DNA from: Lysobacter sp. TY2-98
GTDB taxonomy: Bacteria; Pseudomonadota; Gammaproteobacteria; Xanthomonadales; Xanthomonadaceae
Assembly: GCF_003367355.1 (NCBI RefSeq)
Contig: NZ_CP031413.1
Span: 1,054,001-1,118,000 of the forward strand
Length of the DNA stretch: 64,000 bases
Reading direction: 5' to 3'
Shown: piece after piece, positions 15,815 to 29,206 of the stretch
How positions within the stretch are numbered: the first letter of the stretch is position 1
How the letters are laid out: each line of letters begins with the position of its first letter
The notes under the pieces: generated by a model
What the model was told of the DNA's origin: nothing
The model's input: the letters and a program-made list of their open reading frames with translations, nothing else
Database searches by the model: none
Position numbers and translations under genes: made by a program

Positions 15815-17212
15815 ATGCTCCCGCTCGTCGCCCTCGTCGGTCGTCCCAATGTCGGCAAGTCCACGCTGTTCAACGTGCTGACACGCACGCGCGACGCGCT
15901 CGTCCACGACGAGCCCGGCGTGACGCGTGATCGCAACTACGGCGTGGCGCGACCCGAGGGTCGCCCTGCGTTCGCGGTGGTCGATACCGGCGGCATCGCG
16001 GGCGAGGACGAAGGTCTTGCCGGCGCGACCGCGCGCCAGGCCCGTGCCGCGGCGGAAGAGGCGGATGTCGTGCTGTTCGTGGTCGACGGTCGCGAAGGCC
16101 CGTCGGCGCTCGACGACGAGATCCTGCAGTGGCTGCGCCGCACCGGTCGCCCGACGCTGCTGGTCGTCAACAAGACGGACGGCATCGACGCCAACCAGGC
16201 CGTCAACGAATTCGCGCGCTATGGCCTCGACGATCGCATCGCGGTCGCGGCGTCGCATCGCCACGGCGTGGACACGCTGTTCGCACGCATCTACGACCGC
16301 TTGCCGGAAGAGGGCGTCGCGCCGGTGCTCGACGAGGATCCGACGCGCATCCGCGTCGCGTTCATCGGTCGCCCGAACGTGGGCAAGTCGACGCTGGTGA
16401 ACCGCCTGCTCGGCGAGGAACGCATGATCGCGTCGGAGGTGCCGGGCACCACGCGCGATTCGGTCTCGATCGACATGGAGCGCGACGGTCGTCGTTATCG
16501 CCTGATCGACACCGCTGGCCTGCGCCGCAGGTCGCGCGTGGACGAAGCGGTCGAGAAATTCTCGTCGTTCAAGACGCTGGCGGCCATCGAGCAATGCCAG
16601 GTCGCGGTCGTGCTGCTCGACGGTTCCGAAGGCATCACCGACCAGGACGCCACGGTGCTCGGCTACGCGCTGGACGCGGGCCGCGCGCTGGTCGTCGCCG
16701 TGAACAAGTGGGACGGGCTGACCGACTACCAGCGCGACCAGGCGGCGTCGCTGCTATCGCGCAAGCTCGGTTTCGTCGAATGGGCCGAAGCGGTGCGCAT
16801 CAGTGCGAAGCACGGCTCGGGACTGCGTGAGCTGTTCGCGGCGATCCACCGCGCGCACGCGTCGGCGACCAAGGAGTTCAGCACCAGCGACGTCACCCGC
16901 GCGGTGGAGATCGCGTACGAGGCGAATCCGCCGCCGACGGTGCGCGGCCACGTCGCGAAGATGCGGTTCGCACATCCCGCCGGCAGCAATCCGCCGACGT
17001 TCGTGGTGCACGGCACGCGCCTGCGCACGCTCAGCGACACCTACCGTCGCTATCTCGAGAACTTCTTCCGCAAGCGCTTCAAGCTGGTCGGCACGCCGGT
17101 GCGGTTCGTCTTCAAGGAAGGCAACAATCCGTACGAAGGCAAGAAGAACGTGCTCACCGAGAAGCAGGTGGCGAAGAAGCGCCGCCTGCTTCGCCACGTC
17201 AAGCGGAAGTAA
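15815..17212 (+). CDS. der: Ribosome biogenesis GTPase Der (EngA)
   Basis: Essential tandem-GTPase that acts in 50S subunit maturation. The 465-residue length is normal. Two complete G domains are visible: GRPNVGKST at residues 9-17 and again near residue 185, each followed by its own DTGG/DTAGL and NKTDG/NKWDG motifs. The C-terminal KH-like domain ends with a basic tail ([20 protein letters not shown]). GAGG precedes the ATG. It keeps its usual place after bamB, although a terminator separates the two here. Confidence 0.98.
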   Translation: MLPLVALVGRPNVGKSTLFNVLTRTRDALVHDEPGVTRDRNYGVARPEGRPAFAVVDTGGIAGEDEGLAGATARQARAAAEEADVVLFVVDGREGPSALDDEILQWLRRTGRPTLLVVNKTDGIDANQAVNEFARYGLDDRIAVAASHRHGVDTLFARIYDRLPEEGVAPVLDEDPTRIRVAFIGRPNVGKSTLVNRLLGEERMIASEVPGTTRDSVSIDMERDGRRYRLIDTAGLRRRSRVDEAVEKFSSFKTLAAIEQCQVAVVLLDGSEGITDQDATVLGYALDAGRALVVAVNKWDGLTDYQRDQAASLLSRKLGFVEWAEAVRISAKHGSGLRELFAAIHRAHASATKEFSTSDVTRAVEIAYEANPPPTVRGHVAKMRFAHPAGSNPPTFVVHGTRLRTLSDTYRRYLENFFRKRFKLVGTPVRFVFKEGNNPYEGKKNVLTEKQVAKKRRLLRHVKRK

Positions 17213-17219
17213 GCCTGTC

Positions 17220-17245
17220 GCGACGCGCCGTTGCGGGCGCGTCGC
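17220..17245 (+). other. Perfect 10-bp hairpin after der
   Basis: GCGACGCGCC and GGCGCGTCGC pair perfectly around a six-base loop, seven bases after the der stop. No T-run follows, so an intrinsic terminator is uncertain; a Rho-dependent or RNA-stability role is possible. Confidence 0.45.
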
Positions 17246-17278
17246 ACTCATTGCGGTGTCCTGCGCGACAATGCGCCC

Positions 17279-18388
17279 ATGATCCCGACCATCGCCCCGA
17301 CCGAAGCTCTCGAGCGCCAGCGCGCGGGCGCGGTGCTGGTGGACGTGCGCGAGCGCCACGAACGCGCGAGTGGCATGGCGACCGGCGCGATCGCATGCGC
17401 CGCCGCGGACATCGCATCGACGTTCACCGATCGAGCCCGAGAGATCGGCGTCATCTGCGAGTCCGGCATGCGTTCTGCGAACGCGGCTGCCATGCTGCTC
17501 GATCTCGGCTACGCGCGCGTGTTCTCGGTCGACGGCGGCACGCGCCGATGGCGGACGGACGGTCTGCCGGTCGTGCAGCCCGAAGGCGACGCGGATTTCT
17601 TCGATCGCTACTCGCGCCACCTGCGTCTGCCGGAAGTTGGCATCGATGGACAGGAACGCCTGCAGCGTGCGCGCGTGCTCGTCATCGGCGCAGGCGGACT
17701 GGGTTCGCCTGCCGCGTACTACCTCGCGGCCGCGGGCATCGGCACGCTGCGCATTGCCGACGATGACGTCGTCGATCGCAGCAATCTGCAGCGTCAGATC
17801 CTGCACACGGATGCGCGCGTTGGTGTGCCGAAGGTCGCGTCGGCATCGGCGACGTTGCGCGCGTTGAATCCGCGGCTGCGCATCGAGGCGGAGCAGGTTC
17901 GCGTCACGTCCGACAACGTCGATGCACTGCTGGACGGTGTCGACGTCGTGCTCGACGGCGCCGACAACTTTCCCGTGCGCTACCTGCTCAACGATGCCTG
18001 CGTTCGTCACGCGAAGCCGCTGGTGTATGGCGCCGTGCATCGCTTCGACGGTCAGCTGTCGGTGTTCGACGCGGGGCGTCATCGGGGCGAATGTCCGTGC
18101 TATCGCTGCCTGTTCCCTGAGCCGCCACCGGCCGAGGCCGCGCCGAACTGCGCCGAAGCCGGTGTGCTCGGCGTGCTGCCGGGCGTGGTCGGCCTGTTGC
18201 AGGCCACCGAGGTGATCAAGCTGCTGCTGGGCATCGGCGAGCCGCTCGCGGGCCGTCTTCTGCATTTCGACGCGCTGGGCATGCGTTTCCGCGAGACGCG
18301 CCTGCGTCCCGACCCGGATTGCCCGGTGTGCGCGCCGGGCCGGCCGTTCGCGGGCTACATCGACTACGCGCAGTTCTGCGCGGGCTGA
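17279..18388 (+). CDS. moeB: Molybdopterin-synthase adenylyltransferase MoeB with N-terminal rhodanese domain
   Basis: A 369-residue two-domain protein. Residues 1-100 are a rhodanese domain (LVDVRERHERASG, active-site loop ICESGMRSANAA with the persulfide Cys). Residues 110-369 are the ThiF/MoeB E1-like domain: nucleotide motif GAGGLGSPAAYYLAAAGIG, catalytic-Cys region PNCAEAGVLGVLPG, and two zinc CxxC pairs (CPCYRC and CPVC). MoeB adenylates the C-terminus of MoaD for sulfur transfer in molybdopterin synthesis, and a ThiS- or MOCS3-like role is possible. Eukaryotic MOCS3 carries rhodanese at the C-terminus; here it is N-terminal. No other moa/moe genes are adjacent. Confidence 0.9.
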   Translation: MIPTIAPTEALERQRAGAVLVDVRERHERASGMATGAIACAAADIASTFTDRAREIGVICESGMRSANAAAMLLDLGYARVFSVDGGTRRWRTDGLPVVQPEGDADFFDRYSRHLRLPEVGIDGQERLQRARVLVIGAGGLGSPAAYYLAAAGIGTLRIADDDVVDRSNLQRQILHTDARVGVPKVASASATLRALNPRLRIEAEQVRVTSDNVDALLDGVDVVLDGADNFPVRYLLNDACVRHAKPLVYGAVHRFDGQLSVFDAGRHRGECPCYRCLFPEPPPAEAAPNCAEAGVLGVLPGVVGLLQATEVIKLLLGIGEPLAGRLLHFDALGMRFRETRLRPDPDCPVCAPGRPFAGYIDYAQFCAG

Positions 18389-18409
18389 CCGGCGCGGCCG
18401 CCGAGCGGC

Positions 18410-18415
18410 GATAAT
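18410..18415 (+). promoter_or_regulatory. Candidate -10 hexamer of folD
   Basis: GATAAT stands 27 nt before the folD ATG and just after the moeB stop, in otherwise GC-rich DNA. No convincing -35 is seen, so the call rests on the -10 alone. Confidence 0.3.
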
Positions 18416-18442
18416 GCGCGCCCGCTCACAAGTCGCCGCCCG

Positions 18443-19318
18443 ATGACCGACGATCGCCCGACCGCCCGCATCCTCGACGGCAAGCGCATCGCCGAGACGC
18501 TGCTCGACGAGCTCAAGGCGCGCGTCGATGCGCGCCTCTCGGCCGGCAAGTCCGCGCCCGGCCTCGCGGTGATACTGGTCGGTGACGACCCGGCCTCGTC
18601 GGTCTACGTGCGCAACAAGCGTCGCGCCGCGCAGAAGGTGGGTATTCGTGCCGTCGACCACGACCTTCCGGCCGACACCTCCGACGCCGAACTGCTCGCG
18701 CTGATCGATCGCCTGAATGCGGACCCGGCCATCCACGGCATCCTGCTGCAGCTGCCGCTGCCGGACCGCCGCGAGGCTTCCGCGCTGATCAACCGCATCG
18801 ATCCGCGCAAGGATGTCGACGGCTTCCATCCGCAGAACGTCGGCGCGCTGGTGTTGCGCGAATTCGGCCTGCGCCCGTGCACGCCGCGCGGCATCACCAC
18901 GCTGCTCGGCTACACCGACCAGCCGGTGCGTGGGCGCAGCGCCACGATCGTGGGCGTCAGCAACCACGTCGGTCGCCCGATGGCACTGGAGCTGCTGATC
19001 GCCGGCTGCACCGTGACGTGCTGCCATCGCTTCACGCCGCCCGCCGTGCTGGAGGCTGCCGTGCGCGGCGCGGATGTGCTGGTGGTCGCGGTCGGCAAGC
19101 CGGGCCTGGTGCCGGGCGAATGGGTGAAGCCGGGCGCCGTGGTGATCGATGTCGGCATCAACCGGCTGGACGACGGCCGCCTCGTGGGCGACGTCGGTTT
19201 CGACGCGGCGGCACAGCGCGCGAGCTGGATCACGCCGGTGCCGGGCGGGGTGGGGCCGATGACGGTCGCCACGCTGATGGAGAACACGTTGGACGCGGCG
19301 GAAGCGCTGGATCCCTGA
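18443..19318 (+). CDS. folD: Bifunctional methylene-THF dehydrogenase/methenyl-THF cyclohydrolase
   Basis: Interconverts 5,10-methylene-, methenyl- and 10-formyl-tetrahydrofolate, supplying one-carbon units for purines and formyl-Met. The 291-residue length is typical. The catalytic Lys lies in [17 protein letters not shown], the motif LLQLPLP follows, then [12 protein letters not shown] and the NADP-binding segment [16 protein letters not shown]. The protein ends shortly after the conserved [19 protein letters not shown] block. The neighbouring guaB and guaA are also purine genes, so the local theme is purine and one-carbon supply. Confidence 0.97.
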   Translation: MTDDRPTARILDGKRIAETLLDELKARVDARLSAGKSAPGLAVILVGDDPASSVYVRNKRRAAQKVGIRAVDHDLPADTSDAELLALIDRLNADPAIHGILLQLPLPDRREASALINRIDPRKDVDGFHPQNVGALVLREFGLRPCTPRGITTLLGYTDQPVRGRSATIVGVSNHVGRPMALELLIAGCTVTCCHRFTPPAVLEAAVRGADVLVVAVGKPGLVPGEWVKPGAVVIDVGINRLDDGRLVGDVGFDAAAQRASWITPVPGGVGPMTVATLMENTLDAAEALDP

Positions 19319-19418
19319 GTCGCCTTGATCGCGCGACCTGCAACGCCTGCCACTTGCAATTCCTCCCGCGCTCCGGCGCGTTCCACTGAGCAGCGTGTGA
19401 AGGCGACCGCGGCGGCGT

Positions 19419-19424
19419 TACAAT
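19419..19424 (+). promoter_or_regulatory. Candidate -10 hexamer of guaB
   Basis: TACAAT occurs 28 nt ahead of the guaB start. The sequence 17 nt further upstream (TGTGAA) is a poor -35. The call is tentative. Confidence 0.35.
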
Positions 19425-19452
19425 GACGGGCTTCATCTTCCCGGGGCCGCCC

Positions 19453-20910
19453 ATGCTGCGCATCCAGGCTGAAGCGCTTACCTTCGACGACGTCTCGCTG
19501 GTCCCCGCGCACTCCACGGTCCTGCCGAAGGACGTCTCGCTCGCGACCCGTCTCACCAAAGACCTCACCATCCGCCTGCCGATCCTGTCGGCCGCGATGG
19601 ACACGGTGTCCGAGGCGCGTCTCGCCATCGCGATGGCGCAGCTCGGCGGCATCTCGATCATCCACAAGAACATGGGTGTCGAGCAGCAGGCCGCGCAGGT
19701 CGCGCAGGTCAAGAACTTCGAAGCGGGCGTGATCAAGGAGCCGTTCACCGTCGGCCCGCAGACCACCATCGCCGAAGTGCTCAAGCTGACGCGCGCCCGC
19801 AACATCTCCGGCGTCCCGGTGGTGGACGAGAACGGCCAGCTGGTCGGCATCGTCACCAGCCGCGACATGCGTTTCGAGAAGCAGCTCGACGATCCGGTGC
19901 GCAACATCATGACGCGCAAGGATCGCCTCGTGACCGTGCGCGAAGGCGCACCGGACGACGAAGTGCTAGGCCTCCTGCACAAGCACCGCATCGAGAAGGT
20001 CCTGGTCGTCAACGACGATTTCGCCCTGCGCGGCCTCATCACCGTCAAGGACATCCAGAAGAAGCGCGACAACCCGACCGCGGGTTACGACGCGGCCGGA
20101 CGGCTGCTCGTCGGTGCCGCGGTTGGCGTCGGCGGTGATACCGAGGCGCGTGTCGAAGCCCTGGTCGCCGCCGGCGTCGACGTCATCATCGTCGACACCG
20201 CCCACGGCCATTCGCAGGGCGTGCTCGAGCGTGTGAAGTGGATCAAGCATCGCTATCCGAAGTGCCAGGTCATCGGCGGCAACATCGTCACGGGCGACGC
20301 CGCGCTTGCGCTGATGGACCACGGCGCGGACGCGGTGAAGGTCGGCGTCGGTCCCGGTTCGATCTGCACGACACGCATCGTTGCGGGCGTCGGCGTTCCG
20401 CAGATCACGGCGGTCGACATGGTCGCCGAGGCGCTGCAGGACCGCATTCCGCTCGTCGCTGACGGCGGCATCCGGTATTCGGGCGACATCGGCAAGGCGA
20501 TCGTTGCCGGCGCATCGAGCGTGATGATCGGCGGCCTGTTTGCGGGCACCGAGGAATCGCCAGGCGAAACCGAACTGTTCCAGGGTCGCAGCTACAAGAG
20601 CTATCGCGGCATGGGCTCGCTCGGTGCGATGGAGAAGGGGTCGAAGGACCGCTATTTCCAGGATGCATCTGACGCCGACAAGCTCGTGCCGGAAGGCATC
20701 GAAGGCCGCGTGCCGTACCGCGGCCCGCTGCGCGGCGTCGTGCATCAGCTCGCGGGCGGCCTGCGCGCCACGATGGGCTATGTCGGCTGCGCGACGATCG
20801 AAGAGATGCGCAAGAAGCCGAGCTTCGTGCGCGTCACCAGTGCCGGCACGCGCGAGAGCCACGTGCACGACGTGCAGATCACCAAAGAACCGCCGAACTA
20901 CCGCACGTAG
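19453..20910 (+). CDS. guaB: Inosine-5'-monophosphate dehydrogenase
   Basis: Rate-limiting step of GMP synthesis: NAD-dependent oxidation of IMP to XMP. The 485-residue protein has the split TIM barrel with a Bateman module of two CBS domains inserted at about residues 90-205 ([20 protein letters not shown] is the first). The catalytic loop [11 protein letters not shown] carries Cys305, and the flap and distal-Arg region around KDRYFQD is present. ATG 19453 gives the normal start [18 protein letters not shown]; the ATG ten codons upstream (19423) would add residues and overlap the putative -10. guaA follows 89 nt downstream. Confidence 0.97.
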   Translation: MLRIQAEALTFDDVSLVPAHSTVLPKDVSLATRLTKDLTIRLPILSAAMDTVSEARLAIAMAQLGGISIIHKNMGVEQQAAQVAQVKNFEAGVIKEPFTVGPQTTIAEVLKLTRARNISGVPVVDENGQLVGIVTSRDMRFEKQLDDPVRNIMTRKDRLVTVREGAPDDEVLGLLHKHRIEKVLVVNDDFALRGLITVKDIQKKRDNPTAGYDAAGRLLVGAAVGVGGDTEARVEALVAAGVDVIIVDTAHGHSQGVLERVKWIKHRYPKCQVIGGNIVTGDAALALMDHGADAVKVGVGPGSICTTRIVAGVGVPQITAVDMVAEALQDRIPLVADGGIRYSGDIGKAIVAGASSVMIGGLFAGTEESPGETELFQGRSYKSYRGMGSLGAMEKGSKDRYFQDASDADKLVPEGIEGRVPYRGPLRGVVHQLAGGLRATMGYVGCATIEEMRKKPSFVRVTSAGTRESHVHDVQITKEPPNYRT

Positions 20911-20999
20911 TTCGCCGCTTCACGATGTCGACGGCCGCGACGTCGCGCCGTCGGAACGTTTCAGTCCCGCAGCGCGGGACGCACCGGAAGACCGAGCGC

Positions 21000-22566
21000 G
21001 TGCACGACATCCACAGCGACAAGATCCTGATCCTCGACTTCGGCGCGCAGTACACGCAGCTGATCGCGCGCCGCGTGCGCGAGCTGGGCGTCTACTGCGA
21101 GATCTGGGCGTGGGACCACGATCCGGCCGAGATCGCGAGGTTCGCGCCGAAGGGCATCATCCTATCGGGCGGTCCGGAGTCGACGACGCTGCCGGGTGCG
21201 CCGCGTGCGCCGCAGGAAGTGTTCGATTCGGGCCTGCCGATCCTCGGCATCTGCTACGGCATGCAGACGATGGCCGTGCAGCTCGGTGGCGCGACGGAAG
21301 CCGCCGACGCACGCGAATTCGGTCATGCGACCGTCGAACTGGTTTCGCAGGACTCGCTGTTCGGTGATCTCAAGGACCATCCCGGTGCGCCGCCGCGCTT
21401 GGACGTCTGGATGAGCCACGGCGACCACGTGTCGCATGCGCCGCCGGGCTTCGCCGTCACGGCACGCACCGACCGCATCCCCGTCGCAGCAATGGCCAAC
21501 GAGGAGAAGCGCTGGTACGCGGTGCAGTTCCATCCGGAAGTGACGCACACCAAGTCGGGTCAGGCGCTTCTGCGCCGCTTCGTCGTCGACATCTGCGGCT
21601 GCGAAACGCTGTGGACAGCGGCGAACATCATCGAAGACCAGATCGCGCGCGTGCGTGCGCAGGTCGGCGGCGATGAAGTGATTCTCGGTCTGTCCGGCGG
21701 TGTCGATTCGTCCGTCGTCGCTGCACTGCTGCATCGTGCGATCGGCGACCAGCTCACCTGCGTGTTCGTCGACACCGGCCTGCTGCGCTTCCAGGAAGGC
21801 GATCAGGTGATGGACATGTTCGCCGAGCACATGGGCGTACGCGTGATTCGCGTGAATGCGCGTGACCGCTACTTCGATGCATTGAAGGGCGTCGACGATC
21901 CGGAAGCCAAGCGAAAGATCATTGGTCGGTTGTTCGTCGAAATCTTCGACGAGGAATCGCACAAGCTCAGCAACGCAAAGTGGCTGGCGCAGGGCACGAT
22001 CTATCCGGATGTGATCGAGTCCGCCGGCAGCAAGACCGGCAAGGCGCATGTCATCAAGAGTCATCACAATGTCGGTGGCTTGCCGGAGGAGATGAACCTC
22101 GGGCTCGTCGAACCGCTGCGCGAGCTGTTCAAGGACGAAGTGCGTCGCCTCGGTCTCGAGCTCGGCCTGCCACGCACGATGGTGTATCGCCATCCGTTCC
22201 CGGGCCCGGGTCTTGGCGTGCGCATCCTGGGCGAGGTCAAGCCGGAATACGCGGAGATTCTCGCGAAGGCCGACCACATCTTCATCGACGAGCTGCGTCG
22301 TGCCGACCTGTACGATAAGGTCAGCCAAGCGTTTGCGGTGTTCCTGCCGGTGCGATCGGTCGGCGTCGTCGGCGACGCGCGTGCGTACGAGTGGGTGATT
22401 TCGCTGCGCGCGGTCGAGACCATCGACTTCATGACCGCGCACTGGGCGCATCTGCCGCACGAGTTCCTCGGTCACGTGTCGAATCGCATCATCAACGAGG
22501 TGCGGGGTGTGTCGCGTGTGGTGTACGACATCAGCGGCAAGCCTCCGGCGACGATCGAGTGGGAAT

Positions 22567-22568
<2 letters not shown>
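21000..22568 (+). CDS. guaA: GMP synthase (glutamine-hydrolysing)
   Basis: Converts XMP to GMP using glutamine amide nitrogen. The 522-residue protein has a class I glutamine amidotransferase domain with nucleophile Cys85 in [11 protein letters not shown] and the His-Glu pair in QFHPEVTHT, then an ATP pyrophosphatase domain with the P-loop [16 protein letters not shown], and a dimerisation domain ending KPPATIEWE. The GTG at 21000 was chosen because it gives the short N-terminus expected of GuaA before [15 protein letters not shown]; an ATG at 20925 would add 25 unrelated residues. A strong terminator starts at the stop codon. Confidence 0.96.
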
Positions 22569-23620
<1,052 letters not shown>

Positions 23621-23673
23621 CGCGTCGTGCTCCGGGATCACTGGATTATGATGCGCAAATCACCGCAAGGACC

Positions 23674-24252
23674 ATGCGCATGAGCGACCTCCGCACCCAG
23701 GGCCAGCGTCTCATCTGGATCGATCTTGAGATGACCGGCCTCGACACCGACAACGATTCGATCCTCGAGATCGCCACTGTCGTCACCGATGCGGAGCTCA
23801 ACATCCTCGCGGAGGGCCCAGAGTTCGCGATCGCGCATCCGGTCGAGCGGCTCGAGGCGATGGACGACTGGAATCGCAACCAGCATCGCCGCTCGGGTCT
23901 GTGGGATCGCGTAGTGACGCAAGGTGTGTCGATGGCGGAGGCGGAGGCGCGGACGGTCGAATTCCTCGATCAGTGGGTCGCGCCGAATTCCTCGCCGATG
24001 TGCGGCAACTCGATCTGCCAGGACCGTCGCTTCCTGCATCGCCTGATGCCGCGTGTGGAGAAGCACTTCCACTACCGCAATCTCGACGTCAGCACGATCA
24101 AGGAACTCGCGCGTCGCTGGGCGCCGCAGGTGCTGTCCGGTGTGAACAAGGAATCCGCGCACACGGCGTTGAGCGATACGCGCGATTCCATTGCCGAGCT
24201 GCGCCACTACCGCCAGTTCATGGGGCCGTTGGCGGGAACACCGCAGGGCTGA
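23674..24252 (+). CDS. orn: Oligoribonuclease
   Basis: 3'-5' exoribonuclease that clears di- to pentanucleotides, including pGpG from cyclic-di-GMP breakdown. The 192-residue protein shows the DEDD exonuclease motifs in order: [14 protein letters not shown], then [12 protein letters not shown], then [14 protein letters not shown] with the catalytic His and Asp. The ATG at 23674 has AAGG just ahead; the in-frame ATG at 23680 (MSDLRTQ) is nearly as good. Length and motif spacing match E. coli Orn. Confidence 0.97.
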   Translation: MRMSDLRTQGQRLIWIDLEMTGLDTDNDSILEIATVVTDAELNILAEGPEFAIAHPVERLEAMDDWNRNQHRRSGLWDRVVTQGVSMAEAEARTVEFLDQWVAPNSSPMCGNSICQDRRFLHRLMPRVEKHFHYRNLDVSTIKELARRWAPQVLSGVNKESAHTALSDTRDSIAELRHYRQFMGPLAGTPQG

Positions 24253-24315
24253 TCGCGGGAACGCGCCGCGTCGATCGCGGTCGATGCCTGTCGTGGACGA
24301 CGACAGGAGTTGCCG

Positions 24316-24924
24316 GTGGCGCAGGGAAGTCGTGGAAATGCCGACGCTGCGATCGCGCTCGTCGCGACGATCGTCTTGCAGATTGCGCTGGGTTTCGCTG
24401 TCTTGCAATTGCGTCCGCAGGTGACAGTCGCGGTCGATGACGATGCGATTCGCATTGAGTTTCTTGCGCGCCCGAAACACCGCGTCGCGCCTGAAGATGC
24501 CGTGATCGCCCGGGCGCCGGGTGCATCGGCTGGATCGAAGGTGACGAGGCTGATGGATCGCGTAGCAGTCGGCATAGCGCCGCGCGCCGAAATGGCTGCG
24601 CCGGTGCCCGAGCCGCACGCGCTCGATTTGCACGTTCAAGATCCTGCGTCGGCGCCCCGATTCGAACCGCGCGAAGTCTTTGCACGCCGGCCCGCATTGG
24701 ATGCGCGGGTGACGCGCTTCGAACGTGCGTGGGCGCCGCCGGGCACGGTGCTCGAGCAGGCCCGCTTTCGTTCCAAGGCCCTCGGCGCGGCGCTCGGACT
24801 TTTCGGTGGCCCGGCGCGACATTGCACCGAAGTCGAGCGACGCCTGCGCAAGCCCGACTGCCTCGCGTTGCAGGGCGACGCGCTCGAAGACGAGCTCGCG
24901 CGCAACGAGGCGATCGCGAAATGA
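24316..24924 (+). CDS. Hypothetical single-pass membrane protein
   Basis: I do not recognise a family. The 202-residue product starts at GTG 24316, six bases after AGGAG; a TTG at 24310 would touch the Shine-Dalgarno. Residues 12-34 form one hydrophobic helix (ALVATIVLQIALGFAVLQLR), followed by an acidic stretch and a long, charged, Pro-rich exported part with several Arg-rich segments. Two cysteines occur near the C-terminus (RHCTEVERR and KPDCLALQ). The layout resembles a TonB-like or cell-envelope anchor, but no TonB motif is present. A shared terminator separates it from the convergent tRNA operon. Confidence 0.65.
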   Translation: MAQGSRGNADAAIALVATIVLQIALGFAVLQLRPQVTVAVDDDAIRIEFLARPKHRVAPEDAVIARAPGASAGSKVTRLMDRVAVGIAPRAEMAAPVPEPHALDLHVQDPASAPRFEPREVFARRPALDARVTRFERAWAPPGTVLEQARFRSKALGAALGLFGGPARHCTEVERRLRKPDCLALQGDALEDELARNEAIAK

Positions 24925-24930
24925 GGGCGA

Positions 24931-24958
24931 AAAAAAAGACCCGCTTTCGCGGGTCTTT
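24931..24958 (-). terminator. Terminator of the tRNA-Ala/tRNA-Glu operon (bidirectional)
   Basis: AAAGACCCGC and GCGGGTCTTT pair over ten bases around TTTC. Read on the minus strand, the stem is followed by a run of at least seven U just after tRNA-Glu; on the plus strand it follows the hypothetical gene ending at 24924. Confidence 0.88.
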
Positions 24959-24965
24959 GAAGAGT

Positions 24966-25041
24966 TGGCGTCCCCACGGGGATTCGAACCCCGGTCGCTA
25001 CCGTGAAAGGGTAATGTCCTAGGCCTCTAGACGATGGGGAC
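24966..25041 (-). tRNA. tRNA-Glu (anticodon UUC)
   Basis: A complete 76-nt cloverleaf on the minus strand. The acceptor begins GTCCCC and ends GGGGAC-G-CCA with the CCA encoded. The anticodon loop is CUUUCAC (UUC) and the T-arm has GGTTCGAATCC. It is the second gene of a two-tRNA transcript, 43 nt after tRNA-Ala, and is followed by a terminator. Confidence 0.97.
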
Positions 25042-25084
25042 GTCGTGGCAAGTCGGGATGAGGCAACTCGACAAGCCGAAACGT

Positions 25085-25160
<76 letters not shown>

Positions 25161-25178
25161 ACGCGCTGGAGAGCCGGC

Positions 25179-25207
25179 ATATTAGTGAGCGGCCTTCGCA
25201 CCGTCAA
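25179..25207 (-). promoter_or_regulatory. Sigma-70 promoter of the tRNA-Ala/tRNA-Glu operon
   Basis: On the minus strand TTGACG (25207-25202) and TAATAT (25184-25179) are separated by 17 nt, close to consensus. The discriminator that follows is GC-rich (GCCGGC), as in stringently controlled stable-RNA promoters. The predicted start is about 12 nt before tRNA-Ala. The -35 overlaps the stop codon of the DUF1249 gene. Confidence 0.85.
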
Positions 25208-25710
25208 GCGTCGCCGACGATTTCTTCACGTTCCTCGACCGGGATCGCGCCTTCGAAGCGCAGCGTGCTGGCGCTGTGGCCGCGCTCGTCGAGGTACTGC
25301 AGCCACTTGCCGAGGAAGGTATTCATCCGCATGCGATGGCCGAGCAGCCGCTCGGGCGTCGGATTGAGGCCGATCACGTCCTGCCAGCGACGCCCGACAT
25401 AGCAGTGCGTGGCCTCGGCCTGGCATGCATCGTGATACAGGCGCACATAGGCGGATGGATCAGATTCGCCGGTCACCGGGTCGCGCATCGCGTAGGTGAG
25501 GCGGACTTCCGTCGTGTACGGATGTTGGCCGATGACGTCGATGCGCAGCGGTACGCCGTCGCCGATGTCCGAGATCCAGCGGCCCTCGCTCAGGCGGCGA
25601 ATATCGAAAAGCCGCCCCAGGCGGCCGTGGTTTTCGGCGTACAGCGCCATCAGCCAGGCGAAGCGGCTGAGGCGCGGAATGAGCTTCTTACGGGCGACCA
25701 GTTGGGACAT
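25204..25710 (-). CDS. DUF1249 family protein
   Basis: A 168-residue cytoplasmic protein of the DUF1249 (YqiB) family, function unknown. The N-terminus KKLIPRLSRFAWLMALYAEN and the segments DGVPLRIDVIGQHPYTTEV and YVRLYHDACQAEATHCY are the conserved parts. In E. coli yqiB lies near nudF and cpdA; here the gene is instead placed between the tRNA operon and ppsR. Its stop codon lies inside the -35 of the tRNA promoter, so its transcript could read through into the tRNAs. Confidence 0.85.
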   Translation of the reverse strand: MSQLVARKKLIPRLSRFAWLMALYAENHGRLGRLFDIRRLSEGRWISDIGDGVPLRIDVIGQHPYTTEVRLTYAMRDPVTGESDPSAYVRLYHDACQAEATHCYVGRRWQDVIGLNPTPERLLGHRMRMNTFLGKWLQYLDERGHSASTLRFEGAIPVEEREEIVGDA

Positions 25711-25798
25711 GGACCGACTCTACACGCCGGTCGTCCCCGAAAGTGCGACGAAAAGCCGGCTCCGTTCAGGCGCGGTCACGCCAGCCCGTGGACCGCGG

Positions 25799-26620
25799 CT
25801 AGAACATCTCGCGCTGCAGATTGAGGGTGGTCAGCACCTTGCTCGCGATCTCCTCGATCGACGTGTGCGTCGTGCTGAGCGTCTCGATGCGCTCGGCGCG
25901 GAACATCGCTTCCGCCGCAGACACCTCGCGGCGACACGTCTCCAGCTGTGCATAACGCGAATTCGGCCGGCGTTCCTGGCGGATCTGCTGCAGACGCGCG
26001 GGATCGATCGTCAGGCCGAACAGCTTGTGGCGGTACGGGCGCAGGCGCGGCGGCAGGCGATCGTGCTCGAGATCTTCTTCAGTCAGCGGATAGTTCGCCG
26101 CGCGCACGCCGTAGTGCAGGGCGAGGTAGATGCAGGTCGGCGTCTTGCCGGCGCGTGACACCGCGACGAGCACCAGGTCCGCCTCGGAATAGTCGAGGCT
26201 CTGACCGTCGTCGTGCGTCAGTGTGAAATTGATGGCATCGATGCGGCGGTGGTACTTCTCGAAGTCCACCATTCCGTGTGCGCGGCCGACGTGACGCTGG
26301 CGCGTCTGCCCGAGTTCGCGCTCCAGCGGCTCGATGAAGGGCGCGAACACGTCGAGCATGAGTGCGCCGCTCTCGACCAGCGCGGCGCTGACTTCGGGGT
26401 CGACACAGGAATTGATGACGATGGGGCGCACGCCGAAGCGCTCGCCGGCGTCGCGAATGCGGGCGACGACGTCCTGCGCGCGCTCGAGCGAATCCACGAA
26501 CGAAATGCGCGTGGTGTCGAAGCGGGTTTCGGTGAACTGGGTGAGGACACTGTGGCCGATCGTCTCGGCGGTGATCCCGGTGCCGTCGGAGACGTAGAAG
26601 ACGGGACGCACATCGCTCAT
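25799..26620 (-). CDS. ppsR: PEP synthase regulatory kinase/pyrophosphorylase
   Basis: Bifunctional ADP-dependent kinase and phosphate-dependent pyrophosphorylase that inactivates and reactivates PEP synthase by modifying a threonine next to its catalytic His. The 273-residue protein starts [20 protein letters not shown] and contains the P-loop-like [20 protein letters not shown]. The start at 26620 ([13 protein letters not shown]) matches the family; the frame continues upstream into the divergent ppsA region and is rejected. Its target gene ppsA is divergent, 130 nt away, which is the expected pairing. Confidence 0.95.
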   Translation of the reverse strand: MSDVRPVFYVSDGTGITAETIGHSVLTQFTETRFDTTRISFVDSLERAQDVVARIRDAGERFGVRPIVINSCVDPEVSAALVESGALMLDVFAPFIEPLERELGQTRQRHVGRAHGMVDFEKYHRRIDAINFTLTHDDGQSLDYSEADLVLVAVSRAGKTPTCIYLALHYGVRAANYPLTEEDLEHDRLPPRLRPYRHKLFGLTIDPARLQQIRQERRPNSRYAQLETCRREVSAAEAMFRAERIETLSTTHTSIEEIASKVLTTLNLQREMF

Positions 26621-26750
26621 CGAATGCTCGCTCGGTCGCTGGCGGAACAGGAAAAACCCCGGCAAATCAAGCTTGTATGCGCGGGTCGCAGGGGCGATCA
26701 TATCCGGATTCGGCCGGCGATCGCGCCCGCAAACCCCCTCGGAGACGGTC

Positions 26751-29126
<2,376 letters not shown>

Positions 29127-29150
29127 GTAGGACGTCTGTCGACGTCTAGA

Positions 29151-29178
29151 AAAAAGCCCCGCTTCGGCGGGGCTTTTT
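29151..29178. terminator. Bidirectional terminator between ppsA and the ccm operon
   Basis: GCCCCGC and GCGGGGC pair around TTCG, flanked by AAAAA and TTTTT so that either strand gives a stem and U-run. It serves ppsA on the plus strand and ccmI on the minus strand. Confidence 0.92.
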
Positions 29179-29206
29179 CGTTGTGGCGTGGACCGCGAGA
29201 CGGTGA

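Noticed and set aside
14525..16594. Long minus-strand frame opposite bamB and der
   Set aside because: Shadow of two well-supported genes, with no domain signal.
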